Assembly (NCBI GenBank): GCA_039621445.1 | Contig: CP154956.1 | Span: 4,772,170-4,836,169 of the forward strand | Reading direction: 5' to 3' | Length of the DNA: 64,000 nt | From: Euglena gracilis | Lineage: Eukaryota > Euglenida > Euglenophyceae > Euglenales | Position numbers and translations under genes: made by a program | Shown here: positions 45,786 through 58,378 of the stretch, piece by piece | Layout: every line of letters begins with the position of its first letter | How positions within the stretch are numbered: position 1 is the first letter of the stretch | Notes under the pieces: generated by a model | The model's database searches: none | Told to the model about the DNA's origin: nothing | What the model saw: only the letters and a program-made list of their open reading frames with translations

Positions 45786-46034
45786 CAGGGCGGTCCATCA
45801 GGGACGGAATTTTTTTTTAGTTAACTGCCCCTTAAGGACTGCCCCTCCAGGGCAGTTTTGGACCCGAAATAATTTTTCCGGCGCCTTCGGCACCGGGTGT
45901 TTTTTTGACCCATTTTGGGACCCATATGCAGGAACCCATAGCTAAAATGGCCTAAAATTCCTAAAATGCCTAGAATGGCCTAAAATTCCTAAAACGCCTA
46001 AAATGGCAATAACTGTTCCTCATTGACCGCCCTG
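45786..46034. mobile_element. Putative hAT-like MITE with CAGGGCGGTC ends
   Basis: The left end is CAGGGCGGTCCATCAGGGAC; the right end is TTCCTCATTGACCGCCCTG. Ten terminal bases are perfectly inverted and the following ten partly so. The interior has a TTCCGGCGCCTTCGGCACCGG hairpin and a CCTAAAATTCCTAAAATGGC tract. The expected 8-bp duplication is not evident. Confidence 0.45.
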
Positions 46035-46139
46035 ATCCCATGCTTCGCCCGAGGCTTCTTCCTTGGGCGTTCCGAAGCCACAGCAGTCTGAAGCCATCGG
46101 GCCATCTTCGGGGGCTGAGATTTTACCTGAGGAAAAAAA

Positions 46140-46240
46140 TGCCTTAAAAAACCTTAAAATTTTTTAAAATTCCTCAAAAAACCTTAAAAAACCTTAAAAA
46201 ACCTTAAAAAACGCCTTAAAATTTTTTGAGAAATCTCGCC
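46140..46240. repeat. (CCTTAAAAAA)n decamer array, part 2
   Basis: Five to six units (CCTTAAAAAA) with an inverted TTTTTTAAAATT interruption, as in part 1. Confidence 0.9.
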
Positions 46241-46409
46241 TTAAAAAAAAATAATGCCTGTTTCCAGGAAGCCTCGCCCCCCCCACCCCTCCACAATTCC
46301 GCGCCAGGTCGGAGAGGTGGTGGTTCTTCACATGCATGCGCGCAGACACATGTGCACAAACAATACAAATGCACGCTCAAACTCAAACTGCACAAATTGG
46401 CACAAGGGT

Positions 46410-46560
46410 GCCAACCGATGGCCCTCGGACCTGGCATGGGTGTGCCAGGGAGGGGCATGGGGCGGATCAGGGGCGTCGTACTCGGAGGACGGCTATTCCA
46501 TCGCGAAGGGTCGCCCTGACGAGGGGAGGCACTCCCTGGGATGTCGACAGGCAACAGACC
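46410..46560. other. GC-rich exon-like island, strand unresolved
   Basis: The plus frame SGASYSEDGYSIAKGRPDEG and the minus frame GVPPLVRATLRDGIAVLRV are both open. The minus frame has an acceptor CATCCCAG and reaches a stop, so it could be a terminal exon of gene B. No homology was recognised for either. Confidence 0.2.
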
Positions 46561-47044
46561 CCAATTGTGAGTGTTGAGGGGGCTCAAGTCAAACCAAAGC
46601 TGGCGGGTGTCTGGGGGATTTGATGTGATGGTGGGGCTCCCACAATCACATGAGATGTGGACAGGTATGCATGGTTTGTCCACAATCTCATAATTTCTTG
46701 TGTTTTCATCTATTTTAATAGCCCTATTTTCACTTAAAAAAAATCCTCTTCGTGTGTGAACTTAACCAAAAACAACAGCAGCAGCAGCAGCAGCAGCAAC
46801 AAAGTTCGGGATTTTGCATTGGAGTGAGTCAGTCGCCTGTTGAGAGCTAATATTACACACCAACATAAGGCAGCGCATACATAATATAGGCATAGCTAAC
46901 TCAGTTCACACAGAGTCCACACGCCGTCTACACGCAGCTCACAGCTCACAGTAGAGAAGGGAAGAGGTGTGCGGATCCGTGGGTTGATCCACTAAAGCAT
47001 GCGTGTCTCGTTGGCTCCCGGGCTCAGCACAGCCGCCAGCCCAC

Positions 47045-47161
47045 CTGTTCCACGTGGGCCTCCGACGGGAAGCTGTTCCCATCGCTGGTCTCTGCCCCCA
47101 TTGGGTCAATGGCTGAAAGGCGTGCCAAGTTGGCCGCAAAGTCGGTCAGAGAACTGATGAA
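47045..47161 (-). CDS. Orphan exon FISSLTDFAANLARLSAIDP
   Basis: Exactly 39 codons, phase 0 at both ends, with acceptor CGGTGCAG|TTC and donor GAACAG|GTGGGC. The peptide FISSLTDFAANLARLSAIDP continues with MGAETSDGNSFPSEAHVEQ. It has no sequon. It could be the last part of gene B (C-terminal to the 57-kb exon) or an N-terminal cytoplasmic exon of gene A, since its phase also fits the exon at 42.4 kb. No family was recognised. Confidence 0.45.
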
Positions 47162-50100
47162 CTGCACCGATGGCCCATGTCTGGGGTTGGGGGGGTTGGA
47201 CTGCTCAACCCGCCAACGCCCACACAGCTCTGCCGCCTCAATGCCCCAGGGTGTGCACAGAGGCGGAGGGGGAGGAAAACGGGATTGATTCCCGGCCGCA
47301 TCATCACAAAATCTTCCACCCGAAATTGTGGCGCCGGGGCATTTCGCTGTGCTTGTGTGCTTCCCGCAATGGTTCCCTCGTGGTCCCCGGCCCACGTTTC
47401 CTTCAGGACCCCCCCAATAATGAATCTCCCCGCGGAGTCAACACACCCTGAAGACAGACACCTTCCTTCGTCACTCCAGTGAGGAAAAGAAAACAAGACT
47501 GAATAATAACTGGGTAGCTTCGAAATCACAGAAATCGACAAAATTGAGTCTGCAAACGGAATCAAAAAGAATATCCACCACGCCAAAACTCCACAAAAGT
47601 GCTTTTCCAGCAAAAAAAGGACTTTACTGGTCAGTTTTTGTGTTTGGCAATTATGCCCAAATAATAAATAACCAGCCTCCGACTTAGGGTGACCAAATAA
47701 CAAAACAAAAAAATCGGGGGTTACGTTGTTGGGGGGGGGGGGATCAGATTTCTGGTGAGAGGTAGCAATTGTGGTCCAGAGAGACGGTCTGATGATGGAA
47801 GCAATCTGGTTATTTGTGCCGAGAAATTGAAGAGCATTCTTGTAACACAGGGTTTCCTCTAGGTCTTAAGTCGTGCTCCACAACGCAACGCATTTCATGG
47901 CGAGCTTTAGAAAGCGCTGTGAGAAAAGCTTGGGGGGGTTCATAAGAAATGTGAGGGGGGAAAGCAGGCCCCTTTTTCCATATTTCTTGCAGCTCTCCAG
48001 AAAGATGACCTGATAAAATAAAACAAAAAACGATGGGGATGGTTTAGGCCGTGCTGAGGTAAAGGGGGACGGTATAGCGGCAGGATGGAGGCTATTCTGG
48101 AATACTTGGGTGGCAGCCGCACCGACGGAAGGGTAGGGCAGAAGGTCCTGGGGGGGGATAGAATTGCAAGGCACGGGCCTGTTCTGCGCACCAGGCGGAA
48201 AACTTTGGGGGGCAGCGCCTGGCGTCCTCTGCGACGATGCATCCACTTCTGCTGCCCTTTCAATAACGTCCGTGGGCCGTGTGAAGGTGGGGGCGATTTA
48301 ATTCCGGCCCGTTTAACAACCCCCCCCCCAAAAAAATGGCCAAACCACAGGACATATCAGCCCTCCTGCTTTTCATTTGGAAGTGTGCATGAGCCAAGGA
48401 CCAAAAAATCCTATCCTCCCACATTCAACGGAAAAACCGCACGAGAAAATGGCCAAAAAAATCAGCATATTTGACAAATACAGTCCACTTCAGGGAAAAA
48501 ATTGCTGGCATCCTTGGACCTTTGCCCATCCACCCATAAACGTCGAAAAATGCGCCTTTTCAATTTTCCAACTTTCGGGCATGTTCGACTCCCAGCCGTT
48601 GGGCCGAAGGACAGCCCTGCAGGGGCGGTCCTTGAGGGAAACAAAAAATCCCGTTTCCGAGGGACCGCCTTGCTCACCCGTGGCTGACGTGTGATGTTCA
48701 GCCAATCCGCCAAAAGGGTCCCTTCCATTGGACAGTCAACAACAACTTCGTTCCACTTAAAGGAGGAGGAGGCGCACTTTCAGAGAGAAATGAATGTCCC
48801 TCTCCATTAAAAACCGCACAATAGACAGGCAACTGGTTTCTTATGGGCGTTTTTTCAGGATTGCTGACGTTTTGAGTTTTTGAGTCCCAGGGGGAGAGGT
48901 AAGATTTGGGTTGCGTAAACATGGACAATAGCATTGATGATGATGACAAAAATATATATAATAAAATTTTTAACCGAAAATCGTTACACTTTCCATCACA
49001 AAATCAAAAAAAACCGATACATCTGCTTTCTACGGCAACCCACTTTTTCTTCTTTTCCACTTGACAAGTCATTTGCTGTATACTGAACGAATTCTGCTCT
49101 TTTGGAAATCAACGGGAAAGAGCAATGAACAACGGCATAAGATTGCCAGAAACGATAAAAAAAACATTTTCATCCCTCAGAGGATTTTTTAGCATCTGAA
49201 AACCAATACCCGCACCCACCCCAAGGTCCCCAACGATGGGGTGCTGCGGGTTTCCCAAACAATTTTAGGCCAAGGGAGTCGTGCCCTGGATGTTTTGGAG
49301 CTTGTGGGGACAAAGAAAATGCCCAACTGACTTTGCTGACATCCCAGAAGTTTCTTTATTGGCTGCTATCTTTATTGGTTTGGCATGCCAGAAGTGGTTA
49401 GCGCCGGCCAAACTGGAATTTGACTACATTGAGTAAAATTAAAAGGTGCAATCAAAGGGGAAACCAGGAAAGTCCTTGGGCAAAAACAGAAAATCTGGCG
49501 CAAAATGGCAGGTCCCAACGAAACTTTTTGTGTCTGTGAAGCATTGGTGGGGCCAAAGTAACTGGAACGAACTCGTTGGTGAGTTACTTGGGACGTGACA
49601 TACGCTGTTGCACAAATCAGCAGGGATTAGAATTCCCGCTTCATTTATCCCAACATGGCTTGGAAGGGGATGGATATAGAGAGGGATGGGGATGGGTCTT
49701 AAGAAATGTGAGGGGTCGAGCAAGTGACTGCACCAGTTCCAAACGACGTTGCTAAAATAAAATAAAAATGGGCAGTCTGGAGATACCCTTACCTGTTGTA
49801 TGACAAAAATCATGAAAAATGTCAAATGTATCATTTGCTATCCATAGCTCGATACAAAGAGGAAAGAGGGTTTATGGGGCAGAGTAAGGGGGTGTCTCCG
49901 CGCCTCCTGGACTGGAGGGGGTCCGACCTCCCCACTTGCCTTTATATCGAACCCTACCAGAGGGATGTTCAGGGGGCTCAAGGAGCCTCCTCGGCACGTT
50001 TGGGAAGGCTCCACACTGAAGGGGTTCAAAAAACCGGTTCGAAGAGGCTAAATAGCTGAACATTGAGTGTGCCTGTACCATAATCCCCCCAACCACTTGG

Positions 50101-52562
50101 CAGTTGGCTGTGTCTAAGTTAGGGTTTTTTTTTTGCCAGATCCTCAGCAACATTCCCTGGCACTCACGATGGGACGAATGGGAAATCACCCAAAACGAAA
50201 GCAAGAAAGAAGTAAGGAAAGAAACGGCCCCTGGGTCGGCACAGCACTTTCAAGCGTGGCACAGCACAGCGCAGTGCCAAGGCGACAACGATGATGCCTC
50301 GGCCAACCATCGGGACACCGACCGGTACTGCACTTCTCCGCAACCTTGGACCGGATTTATTTGGTTCTTGCCCACCACGCAACGTGGAGAGAAATCAACT
50401 GGCACATCAAGGCCCACCCAAAGGTCAGGTTAGCCGAGATCGCCTGCTAGTATAGGTACAAAAGGTCCAAACAAATGGGGAGGCAAGATCGCAAGGTGGT
50501 GAATGAGAGGGACATGCGGGGGTTCCGAGCGACAGGGGAAAGAGGGGGCACACGTGACTTGGCATACAGAAGGCACCTGCCCAGGTCAAACGTGTCCCCC
50601 CGCCCCTCCCCCCTGCCTGCTCCATTCAATCCCCCTCGAGGGGTTCTTGGGGTAAGAGCTGGAGGTCGGCATCCAGGCGAGTCACCCGGGGGGGGGGGGG
50701 GGGGGGGGCGGGGGGGGGGGGGGGGCGGGCTAGTGTCTGGGAGGGAGAAACACGTGGCCAAAAGTGCCGGGCACTCGGCTCCGGGAAAATCCATTCCTCG
50801 GCCCATATTGGCCCCCGCCCAGGCAGTGGGGGGGGGGGGGCATGCCTGCCTGCCCAGGGGCCCCTCGCCTTAAAATCCAGCCGGACGGCCGCCACGTTGG
50901 ACAAGCCGAGGGAAAACCTTAGCCTTAGCCTTATGCCGTAGCATCACCCAAACACATGACTTGGGGGGGGGGGGTTGAAAGTTCCCACCATGGCGCTGAC
51001 CTCCTACCCTTGGTGGAAGGCTCCAACCCCTCCAAATAGTATGCTTTCTCTCAGCCAAGGCCAAAGTTGGCTTCGTCTCCCGGGGACGTTGTGTCAAAAC
51101 GTCCCAGGGAATGGTTTCGCCCGAGGTACGACGCCGGGGCCAGGTCAGTGAGAGGAGGCCGTGTGCAAGGGACACCAAACGTCAGATGTTCAAACTTGGC
51201 CCAAACCGTCAACCTTTGAGAGGCGGCTGTATGTTTGGGGTACTCAGGACATGAGGTTGGGACATTTGGGGTGGGGGCTTACAATCCCAGCAGCAGGGAG
51301 GGGCAAAGAGTGCACTGCGCAAAACTGCGAAGAACAATGGCGCAGGCACCAAAAACAAAAAGAATGCAGAATACATGGGAGACCACTCGAACTGTGTCAG
51401 TTTCCAACCCCCCACCTTAGCCGGTATCCCTTTCTTGTGGGAGTGACCTTTGGGTGATTCAACCCCCCCCCTGAAACTTAACCCCCCAAATAATACCCCC
51501 CAAGAACAATGACCCCCCTCCCCAGGTATTTCAACCAAAAAAAATGAGAATACCCCCCCCGGGTGCTTTGAGGTCGACACTGTGACTTTCGTCACGTGGA
51601 AGCCTGTCGGCCAATGCAAATGCAATGCGTATGAAAAAAAAATAATTAAAAAATAAATGGCTTTGCAGCGCCGTAAAGCTTTGCGTGCCCAAATAGGTTT
51701 GCACATACCACACCGTCACTCATGAGAGTCGAAACCTTCCAACCCCCTTCGCCCTTACGATCATCAAATAAATGATTTCAGTGGTGACAAATCCTGTGAA
51801 ACTGTCAGACGTCACCCCTCTAGCCAGGATACGAATGACAAATCCAAGATGTTAGGGCTGACTACCGGCCATTCAACCAATGCCTCCCCTGCTGCACGCA
51901 AACAGCATACAGCTGCTATAGATGTGGGTCACCAATTCCCACACAGATGCCAGGGAGACCACCTGTCTCAATTCAGTCGGCTCCAGGAACGACTGTTACA
52001 AATCTCATTGACACAGGACCAAGCCTGGTGAGTATACGTTACGTCACGTTACTCCCGGTCCGACAGTTTCTGTTCCCATGCAATGCAAACCCTCCAAGCC
52101 TCTCCTGAGACTTTTTGGGGAAAGGGGGGATCTTTGAAAACGTTTTGGTGAGGACTGTTTTAGACACAGAACCCCCAATAATACCCCCCCCCCGGATTTT
52201 GACGGACTGTCCGACTAATACGGCTATTATTCAGTGGCAATCAAGAGAAGTGGTACACAGTTTGGGGGATTTTGATGGTTTTGGAATGAGATCGGTGAAT
52301 GCTGGTGAATGGGAAGTGGGAGGCAAGCACATGCCAACGCCGTGGCCAGGGGGAAACAGGGGGAGACACCCCCGACCGCGCTGCTGCACCACATATGGGG
52401 GGGACGGGGGGTGGAAGGCGGCACTCGGGAGGGCGGGAGGGCACGGCGCCGGGGGCGGCATCCCTCCGGCCTCCCCAGCCAGCCGGCCTCGCCCCCGTCG
52501 CCCCCCCCCCCCCGAAGGGAGAGCACGGCGTGGGGAAGGCGGAACAGTGCACGGGTTGGAAG

Positions 52563-52956
52563 CAGGCATTTGCTTAAGGACCCGGGGGGGGGGGTACTGG
52601 CCAGCCAATCGGTTAGACACTGGAAAAAAAGTGGACTAGCTAGCCCCCCCGGGGGGGGGGGGGGTCCGGGGGTCCCCCCGACTGGAAAAATGAGGTTTTT
52701 AACAGGTTTTTGGCTGATTTTGTTCCAAAAATTCCCAAAAATGGCCAAAAACGGGTATTTTTGGCCATTTTTGGGGGTCCCAAAAAAAATTTCGGTGCTT
52801 CGCGCCGGTCACTGGAAAAAAAATTTCCACTGGCTAGCCCTGCTAGCAGACCCCCCCCCGGGGGGGTCTGCTAGAAAACCCACCAGCCAAATTTGGACTA
52901 GCTGCAGTCCAGCCCCCCCCGGGGGGGGGTACTGCAATCCCTTAAGCAAATGCCTG
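52563..52956. mobile_element. hAT-type MITE, family 2 relative
   Basis: The terminal inverted repeat CAGGCATTTGCTTAAGG is matched by CCTTAAGCAAATGCCTG, with 8-bp duplication GTTGGAAG (52,555-52,562; 52,957-52,964). The interior has paired G and C runs around TTCGGTGCTTCGCGCC. The ends start CAGGC, not CAGGG. Confidence 0.9.
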
Positions 52957-53322
52957 GTTGGAAGACACGACCGCCCCCTCACACAGACCCGTGAAGTACC
53001 TACCCCCTCGTGCGCTGTGTGTTTTCCGCCGCTGGCCCTCTTGTCTGTGTTTGTGGTGGTGACCGGAGCTTGGTAGAACTTACCCGCCCCCCCCCCTGTC
53101 CACCGACTGGGTTCCTGCAACCCCCGACCGGGGGGGGGGGTCGTACACCCCCCCCCCAACCTGCAGCCCCCGACCGGGGGGTGGTCGTGCCACTGGGGGA
53201 CAATATAAAACCAAAAACGGGGTTCGGAGAAAGAAAATTTCTCCACAACCCACCCAAATCGGTCCAAAAGAATGTGTTTCCGTCCTTGAGACCTTTTTTG
53301 GAACAATTGGGTGGAAGAAGAC

Positions 53323-53323
53323 G

Positions 53324-53407
<84 letters not shown>

Positions 53408-53438
53408 TGTGTGTGTGTGTGTGCGTGCGTGCGTGCGT
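53323..53438. repeat. (GTGC)n microsatellite, about 28 units
   Basis: GTGC tetranucleotide interrupted once by GTGTGTGTGTGTGT. No exon next to it. Confidence 0.98.
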
Positions 53439-54922
53439 ACTCTAGCGGGACAGCAATAAATGAGCCCTCAAGCCTTACATAACACCTGGTGCAACCTTGG
53501 ATTTGTTGCAGACGTTGTATGCCATCTGTTGTTGAATATGTGTTGAACTACTAATCATACAAATCATCAATACATGGTTGCATTTGCAGACACAACAGAT
53601 GTAAGCACACGCCTTTTGTTCTGCAACTTGCCTTGTCGGGGCATCGGTATATCAGAGGAGTGGGGGCTTGGGTTGCTCTTGGAAATTGACTGGTGTGGGT
53701 CACCGGGGTGCGGTGGATCCCTCCAGCCAGAGCGGAGATTCCTAACTGCACCGTTGGGGGGTTGGGGGGGGGGGGGCTGGTATTCGGCCACTGGCGATCC
53801 GCGGGGGCTGGAGGGACCATAGGGGTTGGCCGCTCTGTGTCGGCCGCTCGGTGGCAACCACGTCGTTCAGAGGGGGGAGCCGACCTGCCTTGGGTACTGT
53901 ATGGGAAATCTGGTGGATGCGAGGCCACCCCCCCCCCCGCCTGGGGGTGGGTCCGATCCCCCCTCCCCCTGTGCCAAGATTTTCCGGAGCAAAACACCGG
54001 AAACTTTTTTGGCCATGAATCCCCAAAATCGTGTTTTTGCGCCCTTTTTGAAGAAAAAAAATCGACAAAACATTAACCAAACTTTTCATCTTCCCCGGCG
54101 CGAAATTCCGGGAAATTTTTTCGATTCCCCCGGGAAACCCCCTCAGTCCGAAGAGGGGGTGGTCTGGAGTCCTCTCCCCCTGGGGGGGGGGGGTCTGCCA
54201 CCTGTGAAAAACCACCGCCCACTTAATACTCTGGAAAAAAAACGGCTCAAAAAGACAGGAAACATTTTGGCTAAAAAAAATTGTGTTTTCCTGCACTTAT
54301 TGGAAACTCCCCAAAAAATATAAAAGAACCTTCACTTCTTGGGTACGAAGCGCAGGGGAAGGATTTTTTTGTTTCTGGGGGGGTTCTGGGATTGGGAAGG
54401 GGGGGCACCCCCTGTATAAAACCAATGCTCACTTGGCACCCCAGAAAATATCGGAAAAGGCACCCTCGTGTTGTTAAGGAGGAAGACATAAATGCAAAAA
54501 TGCAATCAAATTATTAATTCCATAAAAACAACTTTTTCAATATACCCTCAAAAGGCCCTTAACGGTACTGGAGGTAGTGCCCAAATAATCTGACACCCTG
54601 CAACATCATATACCCATATGCACATATGTCCATTAAAAAATATAGATTTGCTCTATATTTCCACTTTCTTTCCCAACCCCCCCCCCCTGAAAAACGATAA
54701 ACTGAAAAAGCAACGAACGCCAGGGCCTTTGCTGCCTTCTGGAAAGCAAGGCTGTTGCCACCGAAGAAGGAGGGCCGGGAGGAGGGGGAGGAATATACAC
54801 AAAAATACAACAAACGTCTGGGCGGTGGGTTTGCCTACTTCTGGGAACGCACGGAAACGATGTCCACGGACGCACACTCTTGGGGCCATCCCTGTGCCCT
54901 TTCCTGGGGGGGGGGGGGGCAC

Positions 54923-55004
54923 TGGCCGTGGGCTGATGAGCCTGAGCCAGCGGGCCGACCAACCGCTGGACGACGCCACGTGCATTCTACTAGGGACGGT
55001 GTGT
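54923..55004 (+). CDS. Inverted copy of the 34.6-kb exon (possible gene fragment C)
   Basis: The plus-strand frame reads GTGRGLMSLSQRADQPLDDA then TCILLGTVC, against GLMNLSQGADQPPDDATC at 34.6 kb on the minus strand. Nucleotide identity is high over about 110 bp and then fades. Upstream there is a 14-G run, and no convincing partner exon was found on the plus strand nearby. It is either one exon of an oppositely oriented, largely degenerated paralogue, or a duplicated fragment. Confidence 0.35.
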
Positions 55005-56442
55005 GTGGTGGGCACAAGTTCACTTGACCGCTATGGGTGGGTGGGTTTTGGTGCTGGACCCAATGGGTAAGCCTGGGGCATGATACGTCTGTCTGTCTCC
55101 TGTGTCACATCCACCAAGGGGGGAAGATGCCCTTGCCTGGCCTTGAAAAAAAAAAAATGGGCAAAAGTGCGCAAAATTGGGCAATCACAAAAAATGCAAA
55201 AATTGCCCAAAAGGCGCAAAAAAATACACAATTTACAATTTTACAATTTACACACCAAATTCACAATAATTGTATATAACAATTTAATTGTATAATACAA
55301 TTGCATAATTGTATAATACAATAATTTAATTGTATCGAATTGTGGGGAAAATGTCAGTTTCAAAAAAATACAAAATTTTCAAAAAAAAACTGCAAAATGG
55401 TCAGAAAATAAAAAATTTTTGGGTAAATAACAAAAAATGTGCAAAAAAAGGCAAAAAAATGTGCTGGAAAAATTGAAAAAATTGCAAAAAAAAAAATGCA
55501 AAAAAAATGCGAAACGCTGTATCCACGCCCCCTCTGGGGTGGCTCTGAAAGATGGCCATGGCTCACCCCTGCGGGTAACACCAAAGCAGACAAAAAGAGT
55601 GAAGACAGCCCCCAAATTTCCTGGCCTCTGAACCGGTGTGTGTTAAACCGGGAGGAGTGGGCATATGGGGGAGCAAAAATGCCACAAGGCAGCGAGCAGA
55701 TGGCCAAACTCCACAAACGGACGCACCCGCACAAAACCGAAAACAACCCTTGAGAAAGCAAACAACGCCACTCCGTGACGTTTCATGACCACCAACCGCC
55801 TAAATTTGACCAACTCTGGGGGGAGGGGGGTTTCATAGTGCCCTGGATTGCCTGACACAAGGTTGGGTTTTGTTTTTTTTGTATTTTGGGGGTCCCAAAA
55901 AACAGCCCATAAGATTTGGGGCCCCACCCAAAAACCAAATTTTTGGGTGGCAAATTCTGCTGGAAGCGACTTAGAAAAAATTCACCTCCTCCGGGAAAAA
56001 TGGATCGTAACACATCATTGCAGGGTGTGGGGAACACAAACGCGTTTTTGTGCTTTTTTGATTTTCGATTTTGGCATTGTGTTGCTTGTGTTTTTTTCCC
56101 AGAAATTTTTGGCTTTTGTTGGAAAAAATCTTTGACTACGAAAAATTCCTCGGTTTTGGGCGCAATTTTCCACCGATACCAATTTTTTTAGTCATTTTTG
56201 ATATTTTTTTTGGTCAACAAATGCTTCTTTTCATGCAAAACGGCCCTGCGGAGCTGAAAATTTTTCCAAGTCCTCCAGCAGAAAGTGTACAGCTCTTAAA
56301 GGATTTCACATGCAACTTGCATTTTTGTGTTTCTTGTGTTTTTTCTTTGCGTTGATTTGCATTGTTTTTGCGTTTTTTTTGAATTTTTGTTGCGTTGCAT
56401 TTTTGAGGGTCCGTGTTGCATTCCCCCTTCCTCATTGCGTCA

Positions 56443-56505
<63 letters not shown>

Positions 56506-56526
56506 AAAAAAAAAAAAAAAAAAAAA
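56443..56526. repeat. Poly-A tract of about 80 nt
   Basis: A run of 61 A, one C, 21 A. Flanked at the left by CATTGCGTCAC and at the right by GAAAGTGACC. No retrotransposon coding sequence was recognised next to it. Confidence 0.95.
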
Positions 56527-57103
56527 GAAAGTGACCAGGCACCCTTGGCCCAGACGGACCCCCCCCCATATAAGACCCCAAGATACACCCAAAAATGAAC
56601 CCCATGCCTCTGGGGGTTGGTAAACCAAGGAGTTGTTGGTGAAAGCTCACCCTCCGCGAACCCCAAAAATGCCGAAGGACATTATTTTCTGAAATTTTCA
56701 GCAATAAACAAAAAAAATTCCATCAAAAAGAAGGGGAAAATAGCGGGGGGTCCCAAAAACCAAAAATTTGGAACTGTTTTGGGTACCCCCCCCCGAAAAC
56801 CAAGTTCTTGGGGGGACCCAAAAACCCAAAACCCAACCTTGGCCAGACAGACACGCACTGCCCCCGCGGGCAGGGGGATCGCGCCTGCCTGGTTGTGGAC
56901 GGCAATTTACCAAAAATAAAAAAAGTAGGCCAACTACGGCTTTCCCAAGCGCTGAGGCCCCAGCTCTCTCCTGGGGGTTGGATCTGGGTGCCCTGCAGTG
57001 CCGCCCCGGAAGGCCCCCCACGCCCAAAAACACACCAGGGCCACCAGCCACCCATGCAAAGGAGGGGTTTGGGGAGGGCCAGCCATCCTGCCCCCCCCCC
57101 CAA

Positions 57104-57312
57104 CAAAGGTGCAGGCACGGGGCTGGCCGGTCCCCGTCGGGCCGCTCCGCCAGCGTCAGCCCCACGCGGGGCTGCCAGCGACCCAGGCGGCCCAGCAGAC
57201 GCTCCGCGAGGGCGTCCGCCGGGTGGCGGGTGAGGTACGCCCCGACTGCGGCCTGCGCCTCGGCCAGCGTGGGGGCCCGGGTGGCGGCCCGGAACGTCGC
57301 CGCCAGGCCCGC
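57104..57312 (-). CDS. Gene B putative exon: C-terminal helical repeat domain
   Basis: The acceptor TGTTGAG|GCGGGC follows a pyrimidine-rich stretch. The peptide AGLAATFRAATRAPTLAEAQ continues with AAVGAYLTRHPADALAERLL and GRLGRW, then a less regular tail. 'A...AxxxLxxYLxxHPxDxxAxxLL' is the TPR-like segment found after the EEWxY motif in many receptor cyclases of this type, so this is most likely the next exon of gene B. The 3' end is not determined (the frame stays open past a G/C run). No counterpart was found downstream of gene A's 8.8-kb exon. Confidence 0.65.
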
Positions 57313-57382
57313 CTCAACAACGGTGAGGGGAAACCCGAACAAACAAAATCATGCGTATGGTTGCAATGCTGATATTTAATAC

Positions 57383-58034
57383 GTATGTATGTATGTATGT
57401 ATGTATGTATGTATGTATGTATGTATGTATGTATGTATGTATGTATGTATGTATGTATGTATGTATGTATGTATGTATGTATGTATGTATGTATGTATGT
57501 ATGTATGTATGTATGTATGTATGTATGTATGTATGTATGTATGTATGTATGTATGTATGTATGTATGTATGTATGTATGTATGTATGTATGTATGTATGT
57601 ATGTATGTATGTATGTATGTATGTATGTATGTATGTATGTATGTATGTATGTATGTATGTATGTATGTATGTATGTATGTATGTATGTATGTATGTATGT
57701 ATGTATGTATGTATGTATGTATGTATGTATGTCTGTATGTATCTATGTATAGATGCAGAGATGGATGTATGTCTGTATGTATGTATGTATGTATGTATGT
57801 ATGTATGTATGTATGTATGTATGTATGTATATATGTGTGTATCGGTGTGTATGGATATAGTTTAGTATTTAGTTATGTATGTATGTATGTATGTATATAT
57901 GTATGTATGTAGTATGTATGTATCTTGTATGTATGTATGTATGTATGTATGTATGTATGTATGGTATGTATGTATGTTGGTTGTATGTATGTATGTATGT
58001 GTATGGTATGTATGTATGTATGTATGTATGTATG

Positions 58035-58066
<32 letters not shown>

Positions 58067-58112
58067 TGTATGTATGTATGTATGTATGTATGTATGTATG
58101 TATGTATGTATG

Positions 58113-58143
<31 letters not shown>

Positions 58144-58170
58144 GTATGTATGTATGTATGTATGTATATA

Positions 58171-58205
<35 letters not shown>

Positions 58206-58378
58206 TGTATGTATGTATGTATGTATGTATGTATGTATGTATGTATGTATGTATGTATGTAGTGTGTATGTATGTATGTATGTATGTATGTATGTATGTA
58301 TGTATGTATGTATGTATGTATGTATGTATGTATGTATGTATGTATGTATGTATGTATGTATGTATGTATGTATGTATG
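57383..58378. repeat. (TATG)n microsatellite, left part, ~1 kb
   Basis: About 85 perfect units followed by a variant zone (57,730-58,175) with TCTG, TATA and GTGT changes, then perfect again. The right side continues after the fold-back element. It lies about 70 bp upstream (minus strand) of the gene B exon at 57.3 kb. Confidence 0.98.

Larger units (their letters stand above)
42418..47044. other. Spacer or intron between the 47.1- and 42.4-kb exons
   Basis: AT-rich; poly-A/T stretches at 45,300-45,480, decamer arrays, one CAGGGCGGTC element, and a GGATCAGG/CCTGATCATC inverted motif at 44,310-44,440 (GATCATCCTGACATGACAAC near CCTGATCATCAGGATCGG). (CAG)n at 46,776-46,800. The promoter of gene A may lie here if the 42.4-kb exon is close to the start. 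Confidence 0.4.
47162..54922. other. Long stretch without a supported gene
   Basis: Contains the minus-strand open frame near 47,290-47,480 (RFIIGGVLKETWAGDHEGTI), GC-rich islands at 48,080-48,250, 50,480-50,900 and 52,320-52,560, the element at 52.56-52.96 kb, the (GTGC)n array at 53.3 kb and several G runs. Translations of the GC-rich islands are Pro/Gly/Arg-rich in every frame and none shows a domain. Confidence 0.4.

Noticed and set aside
50475-50873. Gly/Arg-rich ORF across a G-run block
   Set aside because: Composition driven by homopolymer G; the frame depends on uncertain run lengths and shows no domain.
56443-56526. Poly-A tail of a processed retrogene or LINE
   Set aside because: No coding sequence, target duplication or reverse-transcriptase motif was found on either side.
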